Source of the DNA: Poa pratensis
Taxonomy: Eukaryota; Streptophyta; Magnoliopsida; Poales; Poaceae
NCBI GenBank assembly: GCA_947311845.1
Contig: CAMZMU010000059.1
Location: 34,481,777-34,545,776, forward strand
DNA length: 64,000 bases
Direction: 5' to 3'
Numbering within the stretch: position 1 is the first letter of the stretch; every line of letters starts with the position of its first letter. The notes beneath the pieces are model-generated. The model was given only the letters and a program-made list of their open reading frames with translations, made no database searches and was not told the origin of the DNA. This document shows positions 22,076-33,654 of this stretch, in pieces. Position numbers and translations under genes: made by a program.

Positions 22076-22564
22076 TGACATGGGTATACATCTCGGGTAC
22101 CCTACATGAGGGTACCTGGTGCACGTGATGACTAAAGGCCCAATAGCGAAGAGACTACTCGAAGCCCAAGGCAAGAGGCCCAAGAAGATGGAGTACCCTC
22201 CAAGATTAGACATAGGCATAGTCGGTTTAGACTTTCCTTACGTGTAAACTAGGTCGGTTACAAACTCCGAGACCCAGCCTATTTAAAGGCTGGGAGGGGT
22301 GCCGATCTAGGACCAAGCCATACTCGAACCACCAAAGCTCTTGCGAGATCGTCATCTCGCCGGAGCTCCTGTAATCGCATAATCCACAATCAATACCAGA
22401 CAAGCAGGAAGTAGGGTCTTTACCTCCACCCGAGGGGCCTGAACCTGGGTAAATCTTTGCCTCTGCTTGTCAGCCGACGAAACTACCAGTACTACCACGT
22501 TCTCTCCCCATAATCTCAACCCTAGGTCCTTAACCATGGGATTTGATGAGGGTACACCTCGTCA
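22076..22564 (+). repeat. Gypsy 5' LTR
   Basis: The LTR starts tgacatgggtatac and ends cacctcgtca. It contains a TATA-like tatttaaa near 22,279-22,286, and its 3' copy is at 35,007-35,500. Confidence 0.92.
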
Positions 22565-22566
22565 AT

Positions 22567-22584
22567 TGGCGCCGTCTGTGGGAA
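22567..22584 (+). other. Gypsy primer-binding site
   Basis: The sequence tggcgccgtctgtgggaa lies two bases after the 5' LTR, the normal place for tRNA priming of minus-strand DNA. It has the ggcgccg core seen in many plant Gypsy elements. Confidence 0.8.
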
Positions 22585-22589
22585 AGAAT

Positions 22590-25320
22590 AGTGCTGGACT
22601 CGGTTTCTTCGGTTCCATCGGAAAACGGCGACTCGCCGATCGGATCTACAAACGGCAACTCGCCGGCTGCATCGACAAACCAGAACTCGCCGACTCAGGC
22701 GGCACACGGCAACTCGCCGGCTCACTCGACAAACGGCAACACGCCAGCTTCACCCGCAAAAAGCGCATCGGATCCTCTGATGGATTTCGAGCCACACTCG
22801 CCAGGATTCCAGGAGGCCTTCTCCGATCTCGAGTCAGGTTTGGGTTTAACCGTTGGTTCGTTCAATTTTTTCGTCAACAAGCTTGGTGTGCAGGACTTGA
22901 CGGATCCACGCCAACTCGCGACTTCCGCACCCGAGGCTCCATCGGTTGCGGCTCCTTCGACTGCGGATCCCTCAACTGTGTCCATACCATCGTCGACCCT
23001 CCAAGCTTGTTCGTCTGCAACAACCATGTCCACACGAGAGATGCACGAGCTCATTGAAGAACTCCAGGGCGAGGAGGCCGAATCAGCATCGCACAAACGA
23101 TCCCGAGCTCGATCTCCCACTCGAGGATAGTTTCGACTGCGGGATCTCCTTCAGCGACTTCGACGAACTGAAACTCATATCGACAACCACGTCGACTCCG
23201 AGATCTGCACCAACAACAACAACCTCGACTTCGAGATTCATAACAACTTCGCCGACGCCGAGATAAGCATAGATGAGAACATCGACAGCGAGATCCGTCC
23301 AGACGGACCACTCGACGGGCATCGACTCCGACATGAGCCTTGATGAGATGTCGAGTCCATGAGGACTCGAAGACACACATACATACCCTCGGGTGATACC
23401 CAGCAGGTCTACGTCGCCATCGCCGCAGAATCATCAGATGCTGCGGCCAGCCGCAGGCCTACAGAATTCCCGTGCACAGTAACTATGCCGGACGGAGTCA
23501 CAACTCTCACAATCACTGCTGAGATGGCAGCAAAAGCAGATAAAGTCATCAAGGAGTGCACAATGATGCCAGCAGACGCAACACAAGAGGAGATGTTGAC
23601 CTTCCAGTACTTCAACTGGCAGGAATCACTTCGACTGCGGCAGGTCAGAGCAACACTCGAAGAACGCAAAAAGCAAGCTAGCTTATCGAGTGCGCGAAGA
23701 AGACAGCTCTCCCTGAGCTCCACGGGCGAGCAGACACAGGACCCAGATCAAGGTTGTCACACCTCTCGCCAGACGAAAGGGCGGCGCTCACCCGCAACTT
23801 AGGCAACTCTTTCATGACATACGACAAGAAGGAGTGCCAGTACCCAAAACAGCTGCGGGTGCCCTCTTCACCGCTGCAGCGTACCTAGAGGCAATCAACC
23901 TCCAGCTGATGACCCCAATGCAAAACTGCATCGCCAGCAGATCAAATCACTCGCCTTAGCGCAAAGGCCATACGCCAAATTCCAAAACTCCAGGTGGGAG
24001 TCGAGACCGTGCCCTAGTCGACGCGTCGGGAAGAGCATAATCACAGTGGTCGCGCCACCACTCGAAGGAAAGAAGCGGCTCGCGTAGGCGCAGGTCCAGA
24101 GCAGATCACGCAGATCTTACAGTAGCGACTCATACTCTGATCGAGAGCCTGAGCCACATGGAGCTCTGTGCTTCACTCGACGCGTCCGCGAGACACGGAT
24201 GCCCAAAGGGTTCAAACTCACATCTGAACAGCCCAAGTACACGGGTCGACAGGAACCTTCCGGTTGGCTGGAAGACTACAGGCTGGCTGTCGCGTGCCAG
24301 CGAGGCACAAACACAGCCATGCAATACATACGACTCATGCTCGAAGGCACAGCCCGCGACTGGCTCAAGGCCCTACCTCCATCAACATACGACTCGTGGG
24401 ATCACTTCCGCGGGATTTCGTCAAAAACTTCGAGCCTCTATGTGAGCGCCCAAAAACATTCGAGGAGCTGCGGGCCTGCGTTCAACGATCAGACGAAACG
24501 TTGAGGTCATACATCAGACGATGGACTGAGATACGTAACTCAGTTGGAGAGTTTCAGAAGATATGGCCATGGATGCTTTCGTCATGGGCCTCGCCAGGCG
24601 AGACTTCAAAGAAGCACTTGGTCGCAAAAGCCAAAATCTGTAGCTCACCTCTTGCAGATCGCGACTGAGTGGGCAGATGGAGAAGATATGGCGCACCACA
24701 CGCGGGTCCTCACCCCGTGACAAACATGAGATAGCAGTCGAAGCCACAGAGACTCGTACAGAGACGACCGAAGGCGCAAACGTTCAAAACGTCACTACGA
24801 CGATGACAGACCCGAATTCATGGCGGCTGGGTTCTCCACACCCGCAATGACCAGGACAGAAGCGACCGACGGTCGGAAGATCGGCGAGACAGTCGAGATG
24901 ATCGCGGGACAGTCGAGATGATCGTCGAGACAGCCGAGACACGGCCAACGCAGTGATAGCTACAAGAGGAAGGACTGGCGCAAGTCACGGGCACAATCTG
25001 AGCGATCATTCGAAGAAAAGATGGACGCTGATTGCAGATTCCACCTGTACAAGGGGGACGACGGAAAACTGCGATCCAATCACTCGATGAGAAACTGCAG
25101 GGAGTTCGACCAAATGGCGACTGATTACGTAAATCGCAGAAAGGCAGCAGCCGCACAAGCACCTGCACCCGTGCCTCAGCCAAACAACGTGCCTGTTCTG
25201 ATGGCACCACCTCCACCACCACAGCCTGCTGCAGGCGGAAATCTCGCGGGTGCCATACAGCACATACCTCGGGTGGACGACCACAGTACCCTCCGCCCCA
25301 AGGGCAGATGTACATGATAC
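22590..25320 (+). pseudogene. Gypsy gag region (multiply frameshifted)
   Basis: The gag coding region is spread over several frames. The N-terminal part (to about 23,800) is Ser/Asp-rich, low-complexity sequence ending in blocks such as MTMPDGVT-like and EEMLTFQYFNWQESLRLRQ. The retrotransposon gag domain proper lies near 24,199-24,600: PKGFKLTSEQPKYTG, then WLEDYRLAV and ARDWLKALPP, the signature of particle-forming gag proteins. A C-terminal part near 25,021-25,200 (CRFHLYKGDDGKLRSNHSMR) looks like the spacer before protease. Frames change at least near 24,420, 24,600 and 24,900, so no full-length product can be made. Confidence 0.75.
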
Positions 25321-25464
25321 AGAAAGGTCGACCTTCCAACAGGGAGCAAAAACTTCGCACTCGACAAGTAAACATGGCGGTCATGTCACCTCCTGCGGTA
25401 ACTGAATACTTGAAGGGATCCGAAACTACAATAAGCTTCAGCAAAGAGGACCACCCTCCATCGG

Positions 25465-26000
25465 TTGTTCCCAGGGCACTCTGCTCTGGTACTCGACGCG
25501 CAAATTGGAGGCTACGCCATGTCCAAGGTCTTCATGGATGGTGGGAGCGGCATAAACATCATCTTCGCAGATACGCTCCGCAAAATGAACAGGTCAGTCG
25601 AAAACCTGCCAAGATCTTCAAATACCTTCCACGGTATCGTTCCAGGGAAAGCAATAAGCCCAGAAGGCACCATACAACTCGACGTGACGTTCGGGGACAA
25701 GCACCACTTCAGGACAGAGTCGATTGAGTTCGAAGTGGTCGACTGGAAGTCACAATACCATGCTATACTTGGACGCCCGACGTTCGCTCGATTCATGGCG
25801 GTGCCACATTACGCATACCTCCAGCTGAAGATGCCTGGACCAAAAGGAGTAATCACAGTCAAGGGGAACTTCCAAAAGTCTGACTCTTGCGACCGAGAAT
25901 TCAGCAAAATCTCTGAGATGTTTGGCATGGAAGCAACACTCGCTGATCTAGCGGTCTCCAACGATCGAACACTTATGCCAGAACAAAAAAGGTGGCAGTC
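25465..26000 (+). pseudogene. Gypsy protease domain
   Basis: Retropepsin-like aspartic protease of the element, expected to process the polyprotein. The active-site region reads KVFMDGGSGINIIFADTL, where the catalytic Asp is followed by Gly-Gly-Ser rather than the textbook Thr/Ser-Gly; this variation is usual in this lineage. It is followed by the strand YHAILGRPTFARFMAV, which carries the LGR motif near the C-terminal end. The domain is in one frame, but it is disconnected by a frameshift from the gag sequence before it (about 25,320-25,460) and from the RT after it (about 26,000-26,160). Confidence 0.8.
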
Positions 26001-26165
26001 GACAGAGCATTCAATGCCACCAATGACACAAGATCGCATCAGGTGCACCCGACTGACCCGACCAAGACAGTCAATGTCTCGTCGAGTCTGCCTATCGCAT
26101 AGGAAAGCGCGCTCGTCGAATTCCTCCGTGAGAACTGGGATATATTTGCATGGTGTCCAGCAGAC

Positions 26166-26934
26166 ATGCCAGGTATTCCCAGGGAATTCGCCGAGCACTC
26201 TCTCCAGCTACTTCCAGATGCTAAACCAGTCAAGCAAACAATGCGCCGCATATCCGGCCCAAAAAGAACTGCAGTCGAAGCCGAAGTCGACAGGCTACTC
26301 GCAGCAGGATTCATCAGAGAGATCAAGAAATCACAATGGGTGGCCAACCCCGTACTCGTAGAGAAGAAGCACACAGATATCCTTCGGATGTGCGTAGATT
26401 TTACAGCACTCAATAAGTGTTGTCCAAAGGATCACTTTCCACTACCTCGAATCGACCAGATCGTCGACTCCACCGCCGGGTGCGCTCGCTTGTCCTTCCT
26501 GGATGCCTACTCGGGTTACCACCAGATAAGGATGAAGGAAGAGGATGAAGAGAAAACGGCGTTCATAACCCCACTCGGGGTACTACAATGCCTTTCGGGC
26601 TCAAGAACGCAGGCGCAACCTACCAGCGCATGATGCAAGATTGCCTCAAGAAGCAATTGGGCGAAACGTCCAGGTCTATGTAGATGACATCGTCATCACC
26701 ACAAGAGAGGAAAACACACTACTCGATGACTTGCGAGAGACATTCGCAAACCTCAAACGCTTCCACATCAAGCTCAACCCGAAGAAGTGCACGTTCGGCG
26801 TGCCAGCCGGGCAACTCCTCGGGTATCTAGTCTCAGCTCGAGGAATCGAGGCGGACCCGGAGAAAATACAGGCCATCTTGACGATGCAAAGGCCTTCAAA
26901 GCTCCATGACGTGCAAAATTGGCGGGTAGAGTAG
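26166..26934 (+). pseudogene. Gypsy reverse transcriptase domain
   Basis: RNA-dependent DNA polymerase of the element. The first frame (26,166-26,610) contains PKRTAVEAEVDRLLAAGFI, MCVDFTALNKCCPKDHFPLP and FLDAYSGYHQI, where the FLDAYSGYHQI Asp is catalytic. A frameshift near 26,585-26,635 follows. The second frame contains VYVDDIVITT, the YVDD box with the other two catalytic Asp residues, and KCTFGVPAGQLLGYLVS. The catalytic residues are all present, but the frameshift separates them. A stop (TAG) at 26,932 falls just before the RNase H frame. Confidence 0.9.
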
Positions 26935-28050
26935 CAGCACTCAGTCGATTCATCAGCAAGCTAGGCGAAAAAGCACTCCCGTTCTATCGACTGATGAAGA
27001 AAGCAGATAAATTCGAGTGGACGCCAGAAGCCGAAGCAGCCTTCACGGACCTCAAGCGAGTCCTCACAAGCCCTCCAATCCTCGTAGCACCAAGGGAACG
27101 CGAGCCACTATACCTATATGTCTCTGCAACTAACAGGGTGGTGAGCACTGTTCTAGTGGTCGAACGCAGAGAGGAGGGACACGCCCAAAGCATACAACGT
27201 CCAGTCTATTACTTGAGTGAAGTGCTCTCCACATCAAAGCAGCGGTACCCGCACTATCAGAAGCTGGCTACGCCGTGTTCATGTCCTCAAGGAAGCTGAC
27301 GCATTACTTCTCCGAGCACCCGATCACTGTAATCAGCACCTCAGGGATCGGGGACATCCTCACAAACCCCAACGCAACTGGGCGAGTAGCAAAATGGCTC
27401 ATCGAGCTAGCACCAAGAGACATCAAGTATGATTACCCGAAGGCCATCAAAGCACAAGTTTTACCTGACTTCCACACCGAGTGGATTGAAGCTCAGCTCC
27501 CAGGAGCACCAGATGTGTCCAACTCTGGACTATGTACTTCGACGGCTCAAAGAAAAACGAAGGCGCAGGCGCAGGTGTCATCCTCATATCACCAAAAGGC
27601 GACAAGCTCCGCTACATCCTACAAATGGGGTTCGAGTTCCCGTCCAATAACGAAGCAGAATATGAGGCTCTGATCCATGGCATGAGGATGGCCAAAGCCC
27701 TCGGGTGCACTCGACTGATGATCTACGGCGACTCGAATCTGGTGGTGCAGCAAACAATGAAGGCTGTGACGCAATCGCAGATAACATGATCGCCTACCGT
27801 GACCTGTACAACATCATGGAGGGCAGCTTCGAAGGCTGCGAGTTGCGGCACATAGGGCGTGAGAGCAATGAAGAAGCAGATAAGTTAGCCAACATTGGTG
27901 CGACCAAAGCACCAGTGCCACCTGGTGTCTTCTTCGAGCGCATCGAGCACAGATCAATCAAAAAGAAGCGGGCAACTCCTGCATCAGCCGCACCAGCCAA
28001 GAGCAAACACCTAGCACAGAGGACCCACCAGTCGAGGTACTCCTCATCGA
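26919..28050 (+). pseudogene. Gypsy RNase H and additional (archaeal-type) RNase H
   Basis: The first RNase H (26,919-27,460) reads FEWTPEAEAAFTDLK, VYYLSEVL and KLTHYFSEHPITV, with a frameshift near 27,280. The additional RNase H begins near 27,530 with MYFDGSKKNEGAGAGVIL. It keeps the expected acidic residues: D in YFDGS, E in NNEAEYEAL, D in YGDSNL, and D in NEEADKLANIG after a frameshift near 27,760. A second RNase H downstream of the first is the hallmark of Tat-lineage elements. These enzymes remove the RNA strand during reverse transcription. Confidence 0.8.
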
Positions 28051-28056
28051 GCCAAC

Positions 28057-29306
28057 TTGGACTCAACCTTCCTCGCATACATACTCCGCGGCGAGGTACC
28101 CGAAGACTTCACAGAGTCAAGACGCGTCACTCGACGATCTAAAGCATACACTGTCATCAACGGTGAACTTTACAAACGCAGCATATCAGGTATGTTCCAA
28201 CGTTGCATAGCATTTGAAGATGGCCAAGCCATCCTTCGTGATATTCATGCAGGTACTTGCGGGCATCACGCCAGCAGTCGATCACTCGTAGCCAAAGCCT
28301 TTCGCGCAGGCTTCTACTGGCCCACAGCACTCAAAGACGCGGAGGACATAGTCAAAAGGTGCATCGGCTGTCAAAAATTCGCCACAAAGCCGCACGCACC
28401 CGCATCGGCGTTGAAGACAATACCATTGGCCTGGCCCTTCGCCCAGTGGGGGCTCGATATGGTTGGGCCACTCAAAAAATCCTCCCATGGAGGGCATACT
28501 CACCTTCTGGTGGCGGTCGACAAGTTCACCAAGTGGATTGAAGCAGTACCCATCACAAGTTCGACTGCCACTACAGCAGTCAATTTCATAAAATCCATCA
28601 TATACCGCTTTGGTGTGCCAAGTAGCATCATCACTGACAACGGTACAAACTTCACGGCTGAGGAATTCAAATCCTTCTGCAAAGAGCAAGATATCACGCT
28701 CAATTATGCATCTGTGGCGCACCCGCAATCAAATGGCCAAGTCGAAAAGGCCAATGGGCTTGTGACGAGTGGAATCAAGAAGCGCCTCCTGGTCCCACTC
28801 AAAAGGGCGCGGGTGCTTGGGTAGAAGAGCTCCCGTCTGTGCTATGGAGCCTACGCACAACACCCAACGCCTCAACACAATTCACTCCATTCTTCATGGT
28901 CTACGGCGCAGAGGCAATCCTGCCATCAGACGTAAGGTTCAACGCACCAAGGGTCGAAGCATACAATGAAGACGATGCAGATGAAGCACTCGAAGATGCA
29001 GTCGACTTGCTTGAAGAAGCACGCAACACGGCGCTAGCACGCACAGCTGTCTACCAGCAAGATCTACGCAACTATCACAGCCGTCGACTGCGTACCAGGT
29101 CCTTCGAGGTGGGTGACTTGGTACTTCGACTGAAGCAAAAGAAGGTGCATAAACTTGCTTCTCCATGGGAAGGACCCTTCATCATCACCGAGGTCATTGG
29201 TGGTGGAGCATACAGACTGAAGCACGCGAAGACCGGCGAACTCTCACAATCCTTGGAACGTTGCGCAGCTGCGCCGTTTCTATGCTTAGATTGCTCAGTC
29301 GCATAA
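28057..29306 (+). pseudogene. Gypsy integrase
   Basis: The integrase has the zinc-binding HHCC region (DIHAGTCGHHASSRSL, then FYWPTALKDAEDIVKRCIGC). The DDE catalytic core follows: D in QWGLDMVGPL, D in IITDNGTNFTAEEF and E in NGQVEKANG. After a frameshift near 28,800 the C-terminal part reads VYGAEAILPSDV and VGDLVLRLKQKKVHKLASPW, ending with a stop near 29,306. It would insert the cDNA, making the 5-bp TSD seen here. The single frameshift is its only visible defect. Confidence 0.9.
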
Positions 29307-29499
29307 TGTAATAGGCTCATATGTCGGATGGCTGCAGGTTTCAGACGCGCTCTTTTCCTTACCAGGGTACCTAAGGGGACTGGAAGGTTTTTAATGAGGC
29401 GGCCTGCAGCCTAACATTCATAAATGGAATATAGTCAATAAATTCCTCATATTTTTCCTGCTTACTACTCGCATAACTTATCAGCACAAACTTAGCCTC

Positions 29500-29845
29500 A
29501 CCCGTATGCTCGGGGGCTGAGCTGCCTCATAACATAAAGCTTTCGCTCCTTCAAACATAATACTACAGCCACACTCGAATACTCGGGGGCTGGATCATAA
29601 AACTCAATACATAAAGGAAAAAGTTGCTCAACCCCACTCAATTACTCGGGGGCTGAGCCTGCAGGCATAAGTTGAAGCTTCAACTCTCATAAAATTCATA
29701 GCCTCACTCGAGCACTCGGGGGCTGTATAATTCATGATCTATGTAAAGTGTTTTTCATAAACCCCACTCGATACACTCGGGGGCTGCATACATACAAGTG
29801 AACAAATATGTACCAAGTGGCAAAATTTACACTCGGGGGCTGTTC
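29500..29845 (+). repeat. Array of actcgggggctg motifs (polypurine-tract-like)
   Basis: Six copies of the 12-mer actcgggggctg (first copy gctcgggggctg) start at 29,508, 29,581, 29,644, 29,714, 29,774 and 29,831, spaced 57-73 bp apart in otherwise AT-rich sequence. Related copies occur near 34,240 and 34,371 (atctcgggggct, atctcaggggct). A variant, actcggaggct, sits immediately before the 3' LTR, where the polypurine tract should be. Confidence 0.85.
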
Positions 29846-29860
29846 CTATACAGAAAAACC

Positions 29861-30677
29861 CTAATCTTCCGGTTCGTCCTTTGCTGGAAGAACAGGGCCC
29901 ATAAGTTGCGCATGATAGCAATCAACCAATGTCCTCGCATGATCGAATGTATCGTCAAGATTCGACTGGGACAAGGACGATCCAGGCGCGGGTGGACGTA
30001 GCTGCAAATTTGGACGTTGACTTCGGAGATATGCCATGGTTGCGTTGGCGCCATCCACAAGCTTCTGGGTGATAAAGCCTCGAATGGAACCTGTTGACCG
30101 GAAGAGCTCGAGTAACGCGTGGATTCCTTGAGGTTGCGGCCCAGCTGGAAAAAGCATCTGGTTGATTCGACTGAAGGCCGACCTGCATAACTCAAGGAGC
30201 ATAGTACTCCGCCACACTCGATCCTGCAGGGTCGCGAGTATCCGTGCTCGGTGCTTATCCAAGCGAAAGTGCTGACGGCCAGTCGTGGGTTCGTCAGTTG
30301 CCATGTTCAACTGCTCATCCACGCGAGCCTGCTCCGCCTGGAAATCTTGAACAAAACCTGCAACAACACAAGTTGGGTGAACAAAAAGGAACATGTGAAC
30401 TCACAAGATCAAGGCAGTCATGCTTACACTCGAGCTGTCTGTTCACGATCTCCATCTCGCCAAGCACATACTCCTCCCGTTGGGTGGGTAAAGCAGGCCT
30501 TGCCCTCATCCTATCCAGCTCACTTCGGGCACTCGCCAGCTCTTGCTCCTGTTTCGCGAGTCGAGCCTTCATATAACGTATTACTGCGGCATCGTTTGCC
30601 ACCTGAGCTCGAGATCGAGTAGGGGCACGATGCCGCGACGAACTGGATGAAGTGGCGGCTGGCCGTTTCTGTTCCAA
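29861..30677 (-). CDS. Antisense gene 2 within the Gypsy element (two visible exons)
   Basis: An open antisense coding region lies inside the retrotransposon. Exon a (from about 30,668 down to 30,428) encodes a basic, Ser/Arg-rich start followed by a coiled-coil-like stretch (MKARLAKQEQELASARSELD). A 70-bp GT-AG intron (30,358-30,427, gtaagc ... ttgcag) splits a Cys codon. Exon b (30,357-29,861) encodes about 165 residues ending in KDEPED and a TAG. The joined frame is open for about 245 codons. There is no ATG at its 5' edge: an in-frame TGA lies at 30,681-30,683 and an acceptor-like gaacag at 30,669-30,674, so either translation starts at an internal ATG (the Met of YMKARL) or another exon precedes it. 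Function is unknown; I recognise no domain. Tat-lineage elements are known to carry antisense genes here. Confidence 0.6.
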
Positions 30678-30845
30678 GCATCATAAAAGTTTCATAAGAA
30701 ACTCATCACAAAGCTTAGAGTAACAACACACAGCTTTACAAGCAGAATCATAACGAGGAACATAAATTCATACAAAGGTAGCAAAAGCACATGCATACTC
30801 GCATGGTCATAAGTTTAATTACAAGCATAAAAAGGCGCGGCTGCC

Positions 30846-32498
30846 CTACTTCTCAGACATCGACTCCGACCTAGCCCTACTCGCACGGGCGGCGACCTCT
30901 GCTGCCCGGCGCTCCATGGTAGCCATAAATGTTTCAGCCAACTTTGCGGCTGGCTCGTTCACATGCTTTAGGGACACCAGCTTCCCGCCCGGCTTGCGAG
31001 GAAAGTCAGACAGAGCGGCTTTGAAGTCACCCTCTATCCCATGACCTAAAAGGAGTTTGAGGGTGGTCTCTGAGCCGCGTACCGTCAAAGCGCGAGCAAA
31101 GTTCGTCATAGTCGAAGTTCCCGGGCCCAGGACGTCGGCGAAGCCATCCACAGTCGAAGGAGGTTGGCTAGACGGGAACACGTCCTTGAACACGGCGCCG
31201 AGGGTGCTCGTAGACTTGGCGAGTGCATCCTTGGCTTGGGTGGAGACGACGTCCAAATCGCCTATAGCGCGGTCAAGGGACAAATCGCCACTCGACTGGT
31301 CTACACCTAGCGGTGCGCCAACAGCTCCTGCAAAAATCAGACAGAACACAAACTTTTACACAACCTTCAGTGCCAAAAGAAGGGGACAAAAGTGGCAAAT
31401 TCAACTTACCGCCCACGTCTCGGGTGAGGCTAGCCAAGCGCTCAGCAAAATCTTTCTCGCGCAGCGCAGCGGAGTTCTTGGCGTCATCCAAGGCCTTCTT
31501 CGACTCCGCGCGCTCCTTGGCGAGTGCATCTTCTAGCTCTTTAACCCGGGACTCAGCAGACGCCTTGTCACCTGAGATAGATGGCAGATGTCATTCACAT
31601 CGACAAAGCAAAGACATACAGAAACCCAACACACTTACGGGTGAGCTGCTCCATAACAGTGCGCAGATTATCCCTCTCCTGTTCAACCTGGACAAATGCT
31701 TTACCTGATTCCACCAGGTTGAGGTAAAAGGGCTGCACGCACACAAACCAACATAAGCTATACACAAATAGTCCAGAAGGAAGACTCGACAAAAGACACT
31801 TACGTGTTCAACCCAAGGCGCAGGCTTGGCAGCAGAAGTCCCAATTTGCGGAGTCGACGTACTCGCAATCTTGGCGGCCTCAATGGAAGTGGCCGTGGCT
31901 ACTGTTTGCACAACCTCAGCCGCAACAGGAGAAGCTTCAGGCTGATCTGGAGTCGAAGCTCTCTCGGTTGGAGGGGTTGGAGGTCGCGCAGTCTCAGCAC
32001 TGCGAGTGACCAAAAGACATACAACATAAGAAACAGTACTCAACTCACAAAAATTGTAGTACAAAAAGGAGCAAACCTGTGCTCTTCTTCATCATCAGTG
32101 TCGAGCTCTTCAAAGTTTGGGCCTCCAAAAAGTAGCTCCCCACCCGACTGAGGAGGAGGAGGAGCCGAGCTCAACGGGCTCACGTCCAAAGGAGCAGCTG
32201 TGGTCGTAGGAGACGAGCCTGAGTCTCCATCATCTCTCACATCTGATCCCTTGGCGGGTGAACTCATGGAGGAAGACACAACGTGAGCTGCCCGACGGCG
32301 CTTGCGAGTGGGGATCTCGCTCACATCATCAGTCGTGGCACGCTCCTTGTCATGTGCTTCTTCAACCTCTTCTGTAGGAGATGTAGTAGCCGAAGGAAGA
32401 GGTGATTCATCTCCTCCCTTCGCTTCTACTGTCACCTCTGTTTCAGGAGTTGGGCCATCTTCAGGAAGAGGAGGAAGGGTTGAGGTGGTCGAGTGGCC
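30846..32498 (-). CDS. Antisense gene 1, five intact C-terminal exons
   Basis: Five exons on the minus strand (32,498-32,077; 31,999-31,804; 31,732-31,639; 31,571-31,410; 31,327-30,846) join through four GT-AG introns of 67-82 bp. All phases match, giving 451 codons without a stop, ending in SESMSEK. The first exons are acidic and Pro/Ser-rich, with a basic PTRKRRRA patch that could be a nuclear signal. The middle (VKELEDALAKERAESKK) reads as coiled coil. The last exon is Ala/Ser-rich. A further intron (32,499-32,585) leads back to the frameshifted N-terminal domain at 32,586-33,650. Preserved splice sites and frame inside an element whose pol is broken are notable. The role is unknown. Confidence 0.7.
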
Positions 32499-32585
32499 CT
32501 GCACAAGAAAACAACAGTCGAATGTCACAAAGATGCATAGCAGAATAACAAAAGAGGAGATCATAAAATCGATAGATTCACTAAC

Positions 32586-33650
32586 CTCTGGCAAAGGCTT
32601 TTCAGCCCCATAAGGATCGACGGGCAGTCGACGTTGCAGGGCTCGCTGGACTTTGTGCTGGTGATGGACCGCACGTGCGACACTAGCTCGCTCTTCGACA
32701 GCTCCTCCTTGCTCATTCGGGTGGCATCGAGTGCACCCTCGTACTCCCACATTGGGTGGGCGCGAGCGGAGCGGCCACACCCGCATCTTCACAAAGGTGG
32801 CAATTAGATGCACACCCGTGACGCTGTTTAGCAGCCCTCCAATCGTCTCCAGCAGAGGCGCTGCTTCCGCCATCTCTTCAGTCGAAAGCTCATGGTCCCA
32901 GGCCTTCGTCCTCGCGGCTATACCAGCAGTCGAAAATGCTGGGACTCCTTCTTGGTCGACGCGCACATAGAACCACCTCTTCCTCCACCCTTGCGCCGAG
33001 TCGACTGGCTTCAGGGCAAAGTAGCGGGTGTCGCTGCGCACCTGGATCTGGAAGCCGCCAACAGGATACGTGCGGCCGCCTCGATTGTTGGGTCTGACCA
33101 TGAAGATCGACTTCCAGAGAGCCCAGCTGGGAGAAACACCCAAAAGCACTCGCACAAGACCATAAAACAGGCAATGTGCATAATGCCATTCGGGGTGAAA
33201 TCATGGATTTGCACCCCGTATGCGTACATAAGTCCACGAACGAAGTCGTGGAGAGGAAACGAAAGACCTCTAGGCAGAAACTCCGTGAAACAGACGCGCT
33301 CGTTAGCGCGAGGCTCGGGAAGTACCTCCTTGGGCGAGGGTGCCGGACGAAAGTTGGTCCGAGGGTGGCAGCATCCCTTCCTCGCGCAGCTTGTCCAGCT
33401 GCGCCACCTTGATGGTGGATTTCATCCAATCACCATTGGTCTTCTTGAGATCGATGGCGGCCGCAGATGCGCCAGCCGCAGTCTTCTTCCCCTTCATCGC
33501 CGCCGCATCGGGCGCGGCGGCAGCAGTCGAGGCAGAGCGCTTGTTCCCCGCCACTTCTTCATTGTCAATGAACAGTGGTGGAGCGCGCAAAACTCTAGCG
33601 CAGGAGCAATGGAGGCAGAGCGCAAGGAAGACGATGGAATAGGGGCGGTG
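32586..33650 (-). pseudogene. Antisense gene 1, N-terminal 'putative gypsy-type transposon' domain, frameshifted
   Basis: On the minus strand, pieces read DKLREEGMLPPSD, then ERVCFTEFLPRGL, then GVQIHDFTPNGIMHIACFMV, then SWALWKSIFMVRPNNRGG and YPVGGFQIQVRSDTRYF, and MWEYEGALDATRMSKEEL. From memory this is the plant domain called putative gypsy-type transposon (Pfam Transposase_28), common in annotated grass proteins. The pieces lie in different frames, with breaks near 33,355, 33,150, 32,755 and 32,620, so the N-terminal half is disrupted while the C-terminal exons are not. It lies antisense to pol and the LTR promoters. Confidence 0.75.
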
Positions 33651-33654
33651 CACA

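Noticed and set aside
24120..24700. Possible independent host gene in the gag region
   Set aside because: The alternation of frames and the PKGFKLTSEQPKYTG and ARDWLKALPP motifs show it is the Gypsy gag domain with frameshifts.
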